From: Kitasatospora sp. NBC_00315 | Lineage (GTDB): Bacteria; Actinomycetota; Actinomycetes; Streptomycetales; Streptomycetaceae | Reading direction: 5' to 3' | NCBI RefSeq assembly: GCF_041435095.1 | Contig: NZ_CP108025.1 | Coordinates: 5,270,001-5,334,000 of the forward strand | DNA length: 64,000 bases | Shown: in pieces, positions 49,560 through 58,462 of the stretch | Position numbering within the stretch: the stretch's first letter is position 1 | How the letters are laid out: each line of letters begins with the position of its first letter | Notes under the pieces: model-generated | The model's input: only the letters and a program-made list of their open reading frames with translations | Database searches by the model: none | What the model was told of the DNA's origin: nothing | Translations under genes and position numbers: made by a program

Positions 49560-49634
49560 TACGCCCGGTGGGACTCGAACCCACGACCCTGCGGACCTAA
49601 ACCGCAGCTCTCTAGCCAGCTGGAGTACAGGCGC
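49560..49634 (-). tRNA. tRNA-Leu(UAG)-like gene with unusual structure
   Basis: A 75-base cloverleaf is readable on the minus strand: acceptor GCGCCTG/CGGGCGT (first pair G-U), D-loop with GG, anticodon loop TTTAGGT giving anticodon UAG (Leu, CUA codons), T-arm GTGGG TTCGAGT CCCAC and discriminator A. CCA is not encoded. It is odd because bacterial Leu tRNAs have a long variable arm, while here only four bases (GGTC) separate the anticodon and T stems. The anticodon stem has six pairs and the D-stem only three. It is followed by a terminator, so it is probably transcribed. Confidence 0.75.
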
Positions 49635-50106
49635 ACGACGGTCCCAGCTTACCGGCTGCCGCGCGCCGGTGGGCCGTATTTCCGGAATGCGGTCGAAGAG
49701 CTCCGGGGTCGTCCGGGGAGCGGTTCCCCGGGCCGGGGCGCTCTCCGTTGCGGCCGCAGTAGGTCACTCCGAGGTGGCGCATCACCTCGGCGAGGCTGCC
49801 GGAGCGCGCCGCCGGCTCGGTGGGCGACTCGCGCGTGTGTCTGACGGTCGTGTACATCCCTCCGGGCTCGTGCCGAGTGCCCGTCCCCCTCTGTACGAAC
49901 GACTGATGGGGCGTCCGGGTCGCGGCCGGGCGGGGGAATCGGTGGCGGGTGGGCCCGGGCGGCGCCGGGGTTGGTGACTTCTTTGCCAATTGGTACGGAC
50001 CTATTGACCTGAGTGGTCCAGACCACATAGCTTCAGCGCCAATCTTGTATCCCCCACGTGCGTGCTCCCCACAAGCGCGCGCCGACACTCTCTCCTGGAG
50101 GACCGA
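49635..50106. other. 472-base spacer upstream of the large chitinase gene
   Basis: No gene is seen before the chitinase. The promoter zone is at 50000-50035, with TTGACC (50004-50009) and TAGCTT (50028-50033) eighteen bases apart and a DasR-like site overlapping the spacer between them. Confidence 0.6.
50012..50027 (+). promoter_or_regulatory. DasR-like (dre) operator in the chitinase promoter
   Basis: AGTGGTCCAGACCACA is symmetric (GTGGTC, CA, GACCAC) and equals the TGGTCCAGACCA direct-repeat type element known from streptomycete chitinase promoters. It lies between the putative -35 (TTGACC) and -10 (TAGCTT) boxes, where a bound repressor would block RNA polymerase. Confidence 0.92.
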
Positions 50107-52605
50107 GTGTTGAACCGAATCATGGCCGAGGAGCGTCCCACCGCTGCTCGCCGACGCAGGAGCCCCGGAGCGAGGGCCGGCCTCGCCACCCTCGCCGCCA
50201 CCGGGCTGGCCGGTCTGCTGGTCGCCACGCTGGGGGCCGCGCCCTCGGCGTCGGCCGCCGTCGACAACCAGTCGTGTCGTCCCGACGGCATGTACACCAC
50301 GCCGGGTGTGGACGACCCGTACTGCAACGTCTACGACCAGGCCGGCCGCGAGAAGATGGGCGCGGACCACCAGCGCCGCATCATCGGCTACTTCACCGGC
50401 TGGCGCACCGGCAAGGACGGCACGCCCGCCTACCTGGTGAACAACATCCCCTGGGACAAGGTCACCCACCTCAACTACGCGTTCGCGCACGTCGACGGCA
50501 GCAACAAGCTGTCGGTCGGCACGGACGGTCCGAACAACGAGGCCACCGGGATGACCTTCCCGGGTGTGGCCGGCGCCGAGATGGACCCCTCGCTGCCGTA
50601 CAAGGGCCACTTCAACCTGCTGACGAAGTACAAGAAGCAGTACCCGAACGTCAAGACCCTCATCTCGGTGGGTGGTTGGGCGGAGACGGGCGGCTACTTC
50701 GGTGACGACGGCAACCGCGTGGACTCGGGTGGCTTCTACTCGATGACCACCAACGCGGACGGCAGCGTCAACCAGGCGGGCATCAACACCTTCGCCGCCT
50801 CCGCCGTCGACTTCATCAAGAAGTACGGCTTCAACGGCGTCGACGTCGACTACGAGTACCCGACGTCGATGAAGGACGCGGGCAACCCGCTGGACACCAC
50901 CATCTCGAACGCCAAGCGCGGGTCGCTGGTCAAGGGCTACGCGGCGCTGATGAAGACGCTGCGCGAGAACCTGGACCGCGCGGGCGCGGCGGACGGCAAG
51001 CACTACCTGCTGTCGGTGGCGGCGCCGTCCTCCGGCTACCTGCTGCGCGGCATGGAGACGTTCCCGGTCACCCAGTACCTGGACTACGTCAACATCATGT
51101 CGTACGACCTGCACGGTGCCTGGAACAAGTACGTCGGTCCCAACGCCTCGCTGTTCGACGACGGCAAGGACGCCGAACTGGCGGCCGCCAACGTGTACGG
51201 CACGGACCAGTACGGCGGCCTCGGCTACCTGAACGCGGACTGGGCCTACCACTACTTCCGCGGCGCGATGCCGGCCGGCCGGATCAACGTCGGCCTGCCG
51301 TACTACACCCGCGGCTTCAAGAACGTCACCGGTGGCACCAACGGCCTCTGGGGCACCTCGTCGACCAACACCTGCCCGGCGGGCGCGGGTCTGACCACCT
51401 GCGGCGACGGCGCGGTGGGCATCGACAACCTGTGGCACGACCTGGACACGGCGGGCAAGGAATCCCCGGCGGGCTCCAACCCGATGTGGCACGCGATGAA
51501 CCTGGAGAAGGGCGTCGTCCCGGACTACCTCTCCAAGTACGGCCTCACCGACACCTCGCTGCAGGGCACCTACACCCGCAACTACAGCTCCACCCTGGTG
51601 GCGCCGTGGCTGTGGAACGACAGCAAGAAGGTCTTCCTCTCCACCGAGGACGAGCAGTCGGTCGGTGCCAAGGCGGACTACATCGTCAACCAGGGTGCCG
51701 GCGGCACGATGATCTGGGAGCTGGCGGGCGACTACAAGTGGGACGCGACGGCCAACGGCGGCAAGGGCGAGTACGTCCAGGGCTCGACGCTGACCTCGCT
51801 GATGTACGACAAGTTCAAGGCGGCCTCGCCGTACGGCGCGGTGCGCTCCACCGTCGCGCTGCCGCAGCAGACCCTGCCCATCGACGTGTCGTTCACCAAC
51901 TTCGCGCTGGGTGACTCGAACTACCCGATCAACCCGAAGATCCACATCGTCAACAACTCGACGGTGACCCTGCCGGGCGGCACCGAGTTCCAGTTCGACT
52001 ACAGCAACTCGGCCCCGGGCAACGCGAAGGACCAGTCGGGCTTCGGTCTGACGGTGATCAAGCAGGACAACCCGGGCAAGGGCAACGTGGGCGGCCTCAA
52101 GGGCACCTACAACCGCGTCTCGGTCAAGCTGCCGGGCTGGCAGTCGCTGGCCCCGGGCGCCTCGGTCGACCTCGACTTCGTCTACTACCTGCCGGTCTCG
52201 ACCCCGGCGAACTGGACGGTCAACGTCGGCGGCACCCTGTACGGCCTCACCGGCGACCTGACCCGCGGCGCGCTCGGCGGCGCCGCCTCGCCGAGCCCGT
52301 CGTCCTCCGCCTCGGCGACCGCGACGGCCTCGCCCACCGCGACGGCCTCGCCGACCGCCACGGCGACCGCCACCGCGACCGCGACGGCCTCGCCCACGGC
52401 GACCGCCACCGCGACCGCCTCGCCGACGGCGACGGCCACCGCCGGCAGCTGCACGGCGCCGAGCTGGGACGCCGCGGCCACCTACGCCGCCACGACCAAG
52501 GTGTCGTGGAAGGGCCACTACTACAGCAACAAGTGGTGGACCAAGGGCGAGGACCCCGCGACCACCGGTGCGTGGGGTGTCTGGAGCGACCTCGGGGCCT
52601 GCTGA
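50107..52605 (+). CDS. Large secreted GH18 chitinase with C-terminal CBM5/12
   Basis: Secreted chitinase of 832 residues. A long Arg-rich signal peptide ends near SASAA (about residue 54). The GH18 domain (about 95-560) contains VKTLISVGGWAETGGYF and the catalytic FNGVDVDYEYP, with the acid Glu, and MIWELAGDYKWD at its end. A beta-rich domain of about 130 residues follows (IDVSFTNFALGDSNYPINPK), then an Ala/Thr/Ser/Pro repeat linker and a chitin-binding CBM5/12 (SWDAAATYAATTKVSWKGHY, ending GVWSDLGAC). GTG 50107 with GGAGG upstream is used. A dre-like operator overlaps its promoter, tying it to the GlcNAc PTS genes nearby. Confidence 0.93.
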   Translation: MLNRIMAEERPTAARRRRSPGARAGLATLAATGLAGLLVATLGAAPSASAAVDNQSCRPDGMYTTPGVDDPYCNVYDQAGREKMGADHQRRIIGYFTGWRTGKDGTPAYLVNNIPWDKVTHLNYAFAHVDGSNKLSVGTDGPNNEATGMTFPGVAGAEMDPSLPYKGHFNLLTKYKKQYPNVKTLISVGGWAETGGYFGDDGNRVDSGGFYSMTTNADGSVNQAGINTFAASAVDFIKKYGFNGVDVDYEYPTSMKDAGNPLDTTISNAKRGSLVKGYAALMKTLRENLDRAGAADGKHYLLSVAAPSSGYLLRGMETFPVTQYLDYVNIMSYDLHGAWNKYVGPNASLFDDGKDAELAAANVYGTDQYGGLGYLNADWAYHYFRGAMPAGRINVGLPYYTRGFKNVTGGTNGLWGTSSTNTCPAGAGLTTCGDGAVGIDNLWHDLDTAGKESPAGSNPMWHAMNLEKGVVPDYLSKYGLTDTSLQGTYTRNYSSTLVAPWLWNDSKKVFLSTEDEQSVGAKADYIVNQGAGGTMIWELAGDYKWDATANGGKGEYVQGSTLTSLMYDKFKAASPYGAVRSTVALPQQTLPIDVSFTNFALGDSNYPINPKIHIVNNSTVTLPGGTEFQFDYSNSAPGNAKDQSGFGLTVIKQDNPGKGNVGGLKGTYNRVSVKLPGWQSLAPGASVDLDFVYYLPVSTPANWTVNVGGTLYGLTGDLTRGALGGAASPSPSSSASATATASPTATASPTATATATATATASPTATATATASPTATATAGSCTAPSWDAAATYAATTKVSWKGHYYSNKWWTKGEDPATTGAWGVWSDLGAC

Positions 52606-52645
52606 TCCGTTGACGGATGACAGCGGCTCTCCGAGGTGAGAGACG

Positions 52646-52686
52646 GCGGTGGCGGTGCACCCGGTCGGGGGGTGTGCCGCCACCGC
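52646..52686 (+). terminator. Hairpin after the large chitinase gene
   Basis: GCGGTGGCGG (52646-52655) pairs with CCGCCACCGC (52677-52686), 40 bases after the stop codon. The interior bases can extend the stem imperfectly. Confidence 0.72.
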
Positions 52687-52688
52687 TG

Positions 52689-52743
52689 CGTCGTGCCGGG
52701 CCCGCGTCGTGCCGGGCCCGCGTGGTGCCGGGCCGGCGTGGTG
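52689..52743. repeat. 16-base tandem repeats between the chitinase and bcp genes
   Basis: CGTCGTGCCGGGCCCG occurs twice exactly (52689-52704, 52705-52720), then a variant copy (52721-52736) and seven bases of a fourth. The repeats lie between the convergent chitinase and bcp genes. Confidence 0.85.
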
Positions 52744-52802
52744 TCCGCGCGGTGCCTGGGCCCGTGCCCGGCGCGCGTCGCGCGGCGCGCCGGGCGGAGG
52801 GC

Positions 52803-53279
52803 TCAGGCCGAGGCGATCTTCAGGTCGCGCAGCAGCTTGGCGACGTGCCCGGTGGCCTTGACGTTGTACAGGGCGTGCTCGACCTTGCCCTGCTCGTCGA
52901 CGATCACGGTGGAGCGGATCACGCCGACGACCGTCTTGCCGTAGAGCTTCTTCTCGCCGAAGGCGCCGTAGGCCTCCAGGACGGTCTTCTCCGGGTCGGC
53001 GAGCAGGGTGACCTTGAGATCCTCGGTCTCGCGGAACTTGCCGAGCTTCTCCGGCTTGTCCGGGGAGATGCCGACGACGTCGTAGCCGGCGCCGCGGAAG
53101 ACCTCCAGGTTGTCGGTGAAGTCGCAGGCCTGGGTGGTGCAGCCGGGCGTCAGCGCCGCGGGGTAGAAGTACACGATCACCTTGCGGCCGAGGTGCTCGG
53201 CGAGGGACACCTGCTTGCCGTCGGCGTCGGGCAGGGTGAAGGCTGGCGCGGTGTCTCCGGCCTGGAGGCGCTCGCTCAC
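52803..53279 (-). CDS. bcp: Thioredoxin-dependent thiol peroxidase (Bcp/PrxQ)
   Basis: Peroxiredoxin of 158 residues that reduces peroxides using thioredoxin. The peroxidatic Cys lies in ALTPGCTTQACDFTDN, with the resolving Cys five residues on (Bcp-alpha arrangement). VIVYFYPAALTPG and YDVVGISPDKPEKLGKFRET are family segments. The start is GTG at 53279 with GGAGAG upstream. It diverges from the DUF3618 gene. Confidence 0.94.
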   Translation of the reverse strand: MSERLQAGDTAPAFTLPDADGKQVSLAEHLGRKVIVYFYPAALTPGCTTQACDFTDNLEVFRGAGYDVVGISPDKPEKLGKFRETEDLKVTLLADPEKTVLEAYGAFGEKKLYGKTVVGVIRSTVIVDEQGKVEHALYNVKATGHVAKLLRDLKIASA

Positions 53280-53409
53280 GGTGGATCTCTCCTCGTGCTG
53301 GACGGGTGGTCGTACCACGGCAAACCTACCTCTGTTGGTGGGTGGGGCCGCGCGTGGCGGCGGGTCAGCTGACAGACTGGGGAGGTAGCGGCGGACGACA
53401 GCGATTGGG

Positions 53410-53763
53410 GTGGCCCTGGTGGGCGAGGCGAGCACGAAGGACAACGCGGCGGTGCGGTCGACCGCCCAGATCGAGGCGGACATCGCGCGTACCCGTACGC
53501 AGTTGGCCTCGACCCTGGACGAGCTGGCGATGCGCGTGCACCCGACGACGGTGGTGGCGCAGGCCAAGGCCAAGGCGCTGGCCTCGGTGGAGCAGAAGGC
53601 CGGCCGGGCGTACGTGGCGGCCAGTGGCGCGGTCGAGCAGGTCAAGGCGCAGTTCGTGGACGAGAAGGGCTCGCCGCGCAAGGAGCGGATCGTACCGGCC
53701 GCGCTGGTGGGCGTCGGTGTGGTGCTGCTGCTGGCGTCGGTGCGCAAGCGTCGCCGGGGCTGA
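53410..53763 (+). CDS. DUF3618-family protein
   Basis: Product of 117 residues. The DUF3618 motif (AQIEADIARTRTQLASTLDE) is a helical segment, and one membrane helix (IVPAALVGVGVVLLLASVRK) precedes a basic tail. The family is common in actinobacteria and often found with membrane or stress proteins; no function is established. A second in-frame GTG at 53419 is also possible as the start. Confidence 0.85.
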   Translation: MALVGEASTKDNAAVRSTAQIEADIARTRTQLASTLDELAMRVHPTTVVAQAKAKALASVEQKAGRAYVAASGAVEQVKAQFVDEKGSPRKERIVPAALVGVGVVLLLASVRKRRRG

Positions 53764-53862
53764 TCCCGGCGGGGGCGGCCGGGTGCGCCGGATGTGCGGA
53801 CCCGGCCTCCCGCATGCCGGGCCACCGTCACGCGGGCGGCCGGGGACGGGTACGGTCGGGGC

Positions 53863-54243
53863 GTGAGTACCAACGACGCGCGGACCCCGCAGGACGACGC
53901 ACCTCGCCACGACCGGCTGGGCGAGAAGCTGCCGATCAAGATGCTGCACGACCGGGTGCTGGTGAAGACCGAGGGCAGTGAGGGCGAGCGGCGTTCGACC
54001 GGCGGCATCCTGATCCCGGCGACCGCCGAGCTGAGCAAGCGCTGCACCTGGGCGGAGGCGGTGGCGGTCGGGCAGAGCGTCCGCTCCGTGGAGCCGGGGG
54101 ACCGGGTGCTGTACGACCCGGAGGACAAGCTGGAGGTCGAGGTGCGCGGCGCGACGTACGTCCTGCTGCGCGAGCGGGATCTGCACGCGGTGGCGGCGAC
54201 GCGTTTCGAGAACGCCGAGGGCTCGACCGGTCTCTATCTCTGA
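53863..54243 (+). CDS. GroES-like co-chaperonin family protein
   Basis: Product of 126 residues, longer than classical GroES (about 100). The GroES fold is recognisable: KMLHDRVLVKTEGSEGERRS, TGGILIPATAELSKRCTWAE, AVAVGQSVRSVEPGDRVLYD and YVLLRERDLHAV. There is no groEL next to it, and main actinobacterial groES genes sit in groESL operons, so this is probably a divergent paralog with its own role. The N-terminal 25 residues are an extra charged extension. GTG at 53863 is used. Confidence 0.83.
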   Translation: MSTNDARTPQDDAPRHDRLGEKLPIKMLHDRVLVKTEGSEGERRSTGGILIPATAELSKRCTWAEAVAVGQSVRSVEPGDRVLYDPEDKLEVEVRGATYVLLRERDLHAVAATRFENAEGSTGLYL

Positions 54244-54529
54244 CCGGTACCGCCTTGGCCCGGTACCGCCCCCGGCGCCCCGGCCCGCCACCCTCTCCGA
54301 TCCCCGCCGATCCCCGCCGATCCCCGCCCTTCCGGGACCGGAGGGGCCGTCCCTGTTCCGGCCGTTCCGTAGGTCGAGTTCGCGGTCCGCCACCGGAGTT
54401 GCCCGTCGATCCGTCGGCGAGCCCCGCTCGGGGCGCGTGCCGGGGGACGAGGGCGTCGCCCCGCCGCGCGCCGCCGCCCGGGGTCCGCGCCGCCGCCGTC
54501 CGGCCGGGCGGCTGGGTTAGTGTCCCGGG
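54244..54529. other. 286-base spacer with short direct repeats
   Basis: No gene is seen. GGTACCGCC occurs twice near the beginning (within 54246-54269), and TCCCCGCCGA-like 10-base units recur at 54301-54327. The region should contain the promoter of the AlkZ-like gene but no clear element was recognised. Confidence 0.5.
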
Positions 54530-55714
54530 ATGACCGGTACGAGCGGCACCCTTCCCAGGATCAGTGACGAGCAGCGGCGGGCCCGGCTGGCACGGCGGCA
54601 TCTGCTGCTGCCGGCGCGGCGCGCGGAGGCGGTCGAGGAGGTCGCGGACGCCCTGGTCGGGCTGCACGCCACGGACGCGGCGACGGTGTACCTCTCGGCG
54701 TGCGCCCGGCTCGCGGAGCCCTCGGCGGCCGAGGTGGAGCGGGCGCTGTACGAGGACGTGACACTGGTGAAGCTGCTGTCGATGCGCCGGACGATCTTCG
54801 CCGTGACGGACGGGTTCGCGCCGTACGTGAGCTCCTCCACCGCGCGGGCGATCGCCGTCAAGGAGCGGGCGACGCTGCTGAAGCACCTGCGGGAGTTCGC
54901 GCAGGGCTGGGACGAGGAGCGGCTCGCGCGGACCGAGCGGGCGGTGCTGGAGGCGCTGGAGGCCCGTGGGGAGGCCACGACGGCCGAGTTGTCGGCCGAT
55001 GTGCCGGCTCTGCGCGAGACGATGCTGATGGCGGCGGGCAAGCCGTACGAGGCCCGGCAGAGCGTCGGCAGCCGCCTGCTGCGGCTGCTGGCCTCGGACG
55101 GGCACGTGCGGCGCTGCCGGCCGCGGGGTTCCTGGCTGAGCAGCAGCTATCCCTGGGCGCCGGTGCCGCAGTGGCCGGAGCTGCCGGTGCGAGAGGCGAA
55201 GGCCGAGGTGGCGCGGCGCTGGTTGGGCTCGTACGGCCCGGCGCCGGTGGAGGACCTGAAGTGGTGGACGGGCTGGACGCTCGGGGACACCCGGGTGGCG
55301 CTGGCCGACGTGGGCGCGCGGGAGGTGGCGCTGGAGGGCGGTGTCACCGGGGTGGTGCTGCCGGGTGACGTGGGCGTGGTGCGGGGCGGCGGTCCGTGGG
55401 CGGCGCTGCTTCCGGCCCTCGATCCGACGGTGATGGGCTGGCGGGGGCGCGACTGGTACCTCCGGCCGCAGGACGTGCCGGCGCTGTTCGACCGCGCGGG
55501 CAACGCCGGGCCGACGCTCTGGTGGGACGGCCGGGTGGTGGGTGGCTGGGCGCAGCGTGCGGACGGCGAGGTGGTGTGGCGGTTGCTGTCGGACGTGGGT
55601 TCGGAGGCGGTGGCGGCGGTGCGGGCGGAGGCCGCGCGGCTGTCGGGGTGGCTGGGGGAGGTGCGGGTGACGCCGCGCTTTCGGACGCCGTTGGAGCGGG
55701 AGCTGGTGGCGTAG
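54530..55714 (+). CDS. AlkZ-like winged-helix DNA glycosylase family protein (HTH_42)
   Basis: Product of 394 residues matching the winged-helix family that includes Streptomyces AlkZ. Family segments are RLARRHLLLPARRAEAVEEV, VGLHATDAATVYLSACARL, LVKLLSMRRTIFAV, VGSRLLRLLASDGHVRRC, WLGSYGPAPVEDLKWWTGWT and LLPALDPTVMGWRGRDWYL. AlkZ unhooks azinomycin cross-links; most relatives have unknown substrates and may excise other bulky or alkylated bases. No antibiotic cluster is adjacent, so a housekeeping repair role is more likely. Confidence 0.82.
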   Translation: MTGTSGTLPRISDEQRRARLARRHLLLPARRAEAVEEVADALVGLHATDAATVYLSACARLAEPSAAEVERALYEDVTLVKLLSMRRTIFAVTDGFAPYVSSSTARAIAVKERATLLKHLREFAQGWDEERLARTERAVLEALEARGEATTAELSADVPALRETMLMAAGKPYEARQSVGSRLLRLLASDGHVRRCRPRGSWLSSSYPWAPVPQWPELPVREAKAEVARRWLGSYGPAPVEDLKWWTGWTLGDTRVALADVGAREVALEGGVTGVVLPGDVGVVRGGGPWAALLPALDPTVMGWRGRDWYLRPQDVPALFDRAGNAGPTLWWDGRVVGGWAQRADGEVVWRLLSDVGSEAVAAVRAEAARLSGWLGEVRVTPRFRTPLERELVA

Positions 55715-55832
55715 CGCGGCGGCGTCCGAGCGCGGGCCGGGCCCCGCACGAGCGGGCCGGGGGTGTCGGGACGCGGGGCAGACCGTCGGGGAGCGGGCCG
55801 GACCGTCGGGCGCGCCGGCCGGGCGGGGGTCG

Positions 55833-58151
55833 TCAGGGCTTGGGGCGGGGTGAGGGCGGGGCGGCGGCCGGGGCGGGGCTGGTGGCGGGCGCCGGGGCGC
55901 TGGGAGTGGGTGCGGGGGTGGCGGTGCGGGTGGGCTGCGTCGTGGGGGTGGGGCTGGGGGCCGGCGGCGGGGTCGGGGTGGGGGTCGGGGTTCCGCTGCG
56001 GGCGGGCTGCGTCGTCGGGGTGGCGGCGGGCGCGGTGCCGGGGGAGTGGGCCTGGGTGGGCTGGGTGTTGCCGCGGGTGGGCTGGAGGTCGAAGCGCTGG
56101 GTTCTGGTGCCGTCGAGGGCGTCGGTCATGTAGGCGGTCCAGATCTCGGTGGGGAAGGCGCCGCCGTTGATCCGGCTGAGGCCGGCGGTGCCGGCCAGGG
56201 ACTCCTTGGCGTGGGTCTTCGGGTTCTCCCGGAAGAGGCTGACGGTGGTGGCGAGTTCGGGGGTGAAGCCGGCGAACCAGGCGGAGAGGTTGGCGTCGGT
56301 GGTGCCGGTCTTCCCGGCGGCCGGGCGGCCGAGGTCGAGGGCGGCGGCGCCGGTGCCGCGGGCGCTGACGACGTCGCGCAGGACGCCGGTGACGGCGTCG
56401 GCGGTGCCCCGGTCGAGGGCGGCGGAGGCTTCGTGGTCGGGCAGTCGGGGCACGTCGAAGTGGCCGGTGTGCTCCAGCTTCAGGACGGACCAGGGGGTCT
56501 GGACCTGTCCGTGGTTGGCGAGGGCGGCGTAGACGCCGGCCAGGTCGATGGCGCTGGGTGTGACGGTGCCGAGTGTCATGGAGGTGTTCTCGGGGTCCAT
56601 GCCGGGGACGTCGGCGGGGATGCCGAGGCGTACGGCGGTGTCCCTGACCTCTTGCAGGTCGGCGTCCACGCCCTCCTGCGCGTACACGGAGTTGACGGAT
56701 TTCACCATGGCGGTGCGCAGGGTGGTCGGGCCGTAGTCGATGTCGTCCTCGTTGGGCGGTGCGTAGGGGGTGGGGCCGCCGACGACGTCGCGGCCGCTGG
56801 TGCCGTCGTAGACGGTCTCGGTGGTGAGGGGGCGGCCGTCCTGGGTGGTGGCGCTGTTCTGGAGGCCGGCGGCGAGTTCGAGGGGTTTGAAGGTGGAGCC
56901 GATCTGGTTGTCCTGGCGCAGGGCGTCGTTGTAGGGCTGCTTCGCGTAGTCGGGGCCGCCGTAGACGGCGACGATGCGGCCGGTGGCGGGTTCGACGGAG
57001 GCGCCGGCCACCCGGACGTCGCTGTCGGTGCCGGGGCGGGCCCGGGGGTCGAGCGCGTCGGTGAGCTCCTGCTGGACGGCGGCGGCGAAGGCGTCCTGTT
57101 TGGCCTTCTCGAAGGTGGTGGTGATGCGCCAGCCGCCGGCCTTGAGGGTGGCGGCGTCGATGGTGGCGGTGTCGGCGAGGTAGGTGTCGGCGATGTCGAC
57201 GAGGTAGCCGCTCTGGCCTTTGAGGCCGGTGGCGGGCTTGGGGTCGACGGGTTCGGGGAAGACGGTGGCGGCGCGGGTGGCGGGGTCGAGGAAGCCGAGG
57301 GCGACCATGCCGTCGAGGACGTAGTTCCAGCGGGCGACGGCCTTGGCGCGGTTGGCGGGGGTGGCGTTCTTGACGTCGTAGGCGCTGGGGGCCTGGAGCA
57401 GGGCGGCGAGGTAGGCGCTCTGGGCGGTGGTGAGTTCGGAGACGTCGGTGCCGAAGTAGGCGTCGGCGGCGCTCTGGATGCCGTAGGCGTTGCGGCCGAA
57501 GTAGCTGGTGTTCAGGTAGCCGGTGAGGATCTGGTCCTTGCTCTGCTGCTGGTCGACCTTGAGCGAGATGAAGAGTTCCTTGACCTTGCGGGAGACGGTC
57601 TGGTCCTGCGTCAGGTAGTAGTTCTTGACGTACTGCTGGGTGATGGTGGATCCGCCCTGGGTGCCCTTGCCGGTGAGGGTGTTCCAGCCGGCGCGGGCCA
57701 TGCCCTTGAGGTCGACGCCCTTGTTGCGGTAGAAGGTGCGGTCCTCGGCGGAGACGACGGCGTGCTGGGTCTCGGGCGGGATCTGGTCGAGGGTGACGTC
57801 GGAGCGGTTGACGGCTCCGGTGCGGGCGAGTTCGGTGCCGTCGGCGTAGTAGTAGATGTTGGTCTGGGCGACGGCGTGCGCGTTGGCGTCGGGCACGGGC
57901 ACGGTCAGGTAGAGCGTGACGAAGGCGGCGATGCCGAGCAGCAGCAGGGCGGTGACGGCGCCGGCGAGCATCCGCCAGGTGGGGATGGCGCGTCGTCGGC
58001 GGGGGAGGGCCAGGCGGGCGCGGCGGCGGCCGGCGCGGGCGGCGCGGCGCCGGTCGCGCCGATTGCCGTGGGCGCGGTCCTCGGCCTCCGGCGCGCCCTG
58101 CGGGCGGTGCGGTACGGCGTCGGGCTGGGGGTCCGCGGGGTCCTGGCTCAT
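55833..58151 (-). CDS. Class A penicillin-binding protein
   Basis: Bifunctional peptidoglycan synthase of 772 residues. A basic cytoplasmic tail and one membrane helix (about 60-85) precede a GT51 glycosyltransferase domain (VVSAEDRTFYRNKGVDLKGM, QGGSTITQQYVKNYYL) and a transpeptidase domain with SxxK (QIGSTFKPLELAAGL), SxN (VKSVNSVYAQEGVD) and KTG (AAGKTGTTDANLSAWFAGFT). The last 90 residues are a Pro/Thr/Ala-rich tail. Such proteins polymerise and cross-link the cell wall outside the membrane. It is convergent with the AlkZ-like gene. Confidence 0.94.
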   Translation of the reverse strand: MSQDPADPQPDAVPHRPQGAPEAEDRAHGNRRDRRRAARAGRRRARLALPRRRRAIPTWRMLAGAVTALLLLGIAAFVTLYLTVPVPDANAHAVAQTNIYYYADGTELARTGAVNRSDVTLDQIPPETQHAVVSAEDRTFYRNKGVDLKGMARAGWNTLTGKGTQGGSTITQQYVKNYYLTQDQTVSRKVKELFISLKVDQQQSKDQILTGYLNTSYFGRNAYGIQSAADAYFGTDVSELTTAQSAYLAALLQAPSAYDVKNATPANRAKAVARWNYVLDGMVALGFLDPATRAATVFPEPVDPKPATGLKGQSGYLVDIADTYLADTATIDAATLKAGGWRITTTFEKAKQDAFAAAVQQELTDALDPRARPGTDSDVRVAGASVEPATGRIVAVYGGPDYAKQPYNDALRQDNQIGSTFKPLELAAGLQNSATTQDGRPLTTETVYDGTSGRDVVGGPTPYAPPNEDDIDYGPTTLRTAMVKSVNSVYAQEGVDADLQEVRDTAVRLGIPADVPGMDPENTSMTLGTVTPSAIDLAGVYAALANHGQVQTPWSVLKLEHTGHFDVPRLPDHEASAALDRGTADAVTGVLRDVVSARGTGAAALDLGRPAAGKTGTTDANLSAWFAGFTPELATTVSLFRENPKTHAKESLAGTAGLSRINGGAFPTEIWTAYMTDALDGTRTQRFDLQPTRGNTQPTQAHSPGTAPAATPTTQPARSGTPTPTPTPPPAPSPTPTTQPTRTATPAPTPSAPAPATSPAPAAAPPSPRPKP

Positions 58152-58462
58152 GGGGTGATTATGTGCGCTTTGATCCTTGATCAGGTGGTTCTGCGGCTTG
58201 TCGCGGCGGGGCGGGTCGGGTGCTTCACGCGATCGGGTCGGGGCCGGTAATTCGGCTGCGCCCGATGATCGGTGGCGCTACGGTGAAAGGTGACAACCGC
58301 ATAGAGCAGTCAGTGGACGCGAGCTTCGCCCGCCGCCCGGTACCCCCGGGGTCAGGCCGGTCGGAGCCGGTCCGGCGTGCCCGGGTCCGTCGCCGGATGC
58401 GCCGGGCGGGCCGTCGTCCGAGGGCCGCCGACTGCCCCCAGTCATGTCGACAAGGAGACAAT
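58152..58462. other. 311-base divergent region between the PBP and ABC transporter genes
   Basis: The spacer holds the promoters of the penicillin-binding protein gene (left) and the ABC exporter operon (right). TGATCCTTGATCA near 58168 is an imperfect palindrome. AAGGAGA at 58452-58458 is the ribosome binding site of the exporter's first gene. No further element is recognised. Confidence 0.5.

Noticed and set aside
49612..52683. 1023-codon frame antisense to the large chitinase
   Set aside because: The sense strand encodes a clear chitinase; the antisense frame is Val/Gly/Arg-rich and without domains.
56046..58250. 734-codon Gly/Val-rich frame antisense to the penicillin-binding protein
   Set aside because: It is the complement of a well-supported gene and has no recognisable motif.
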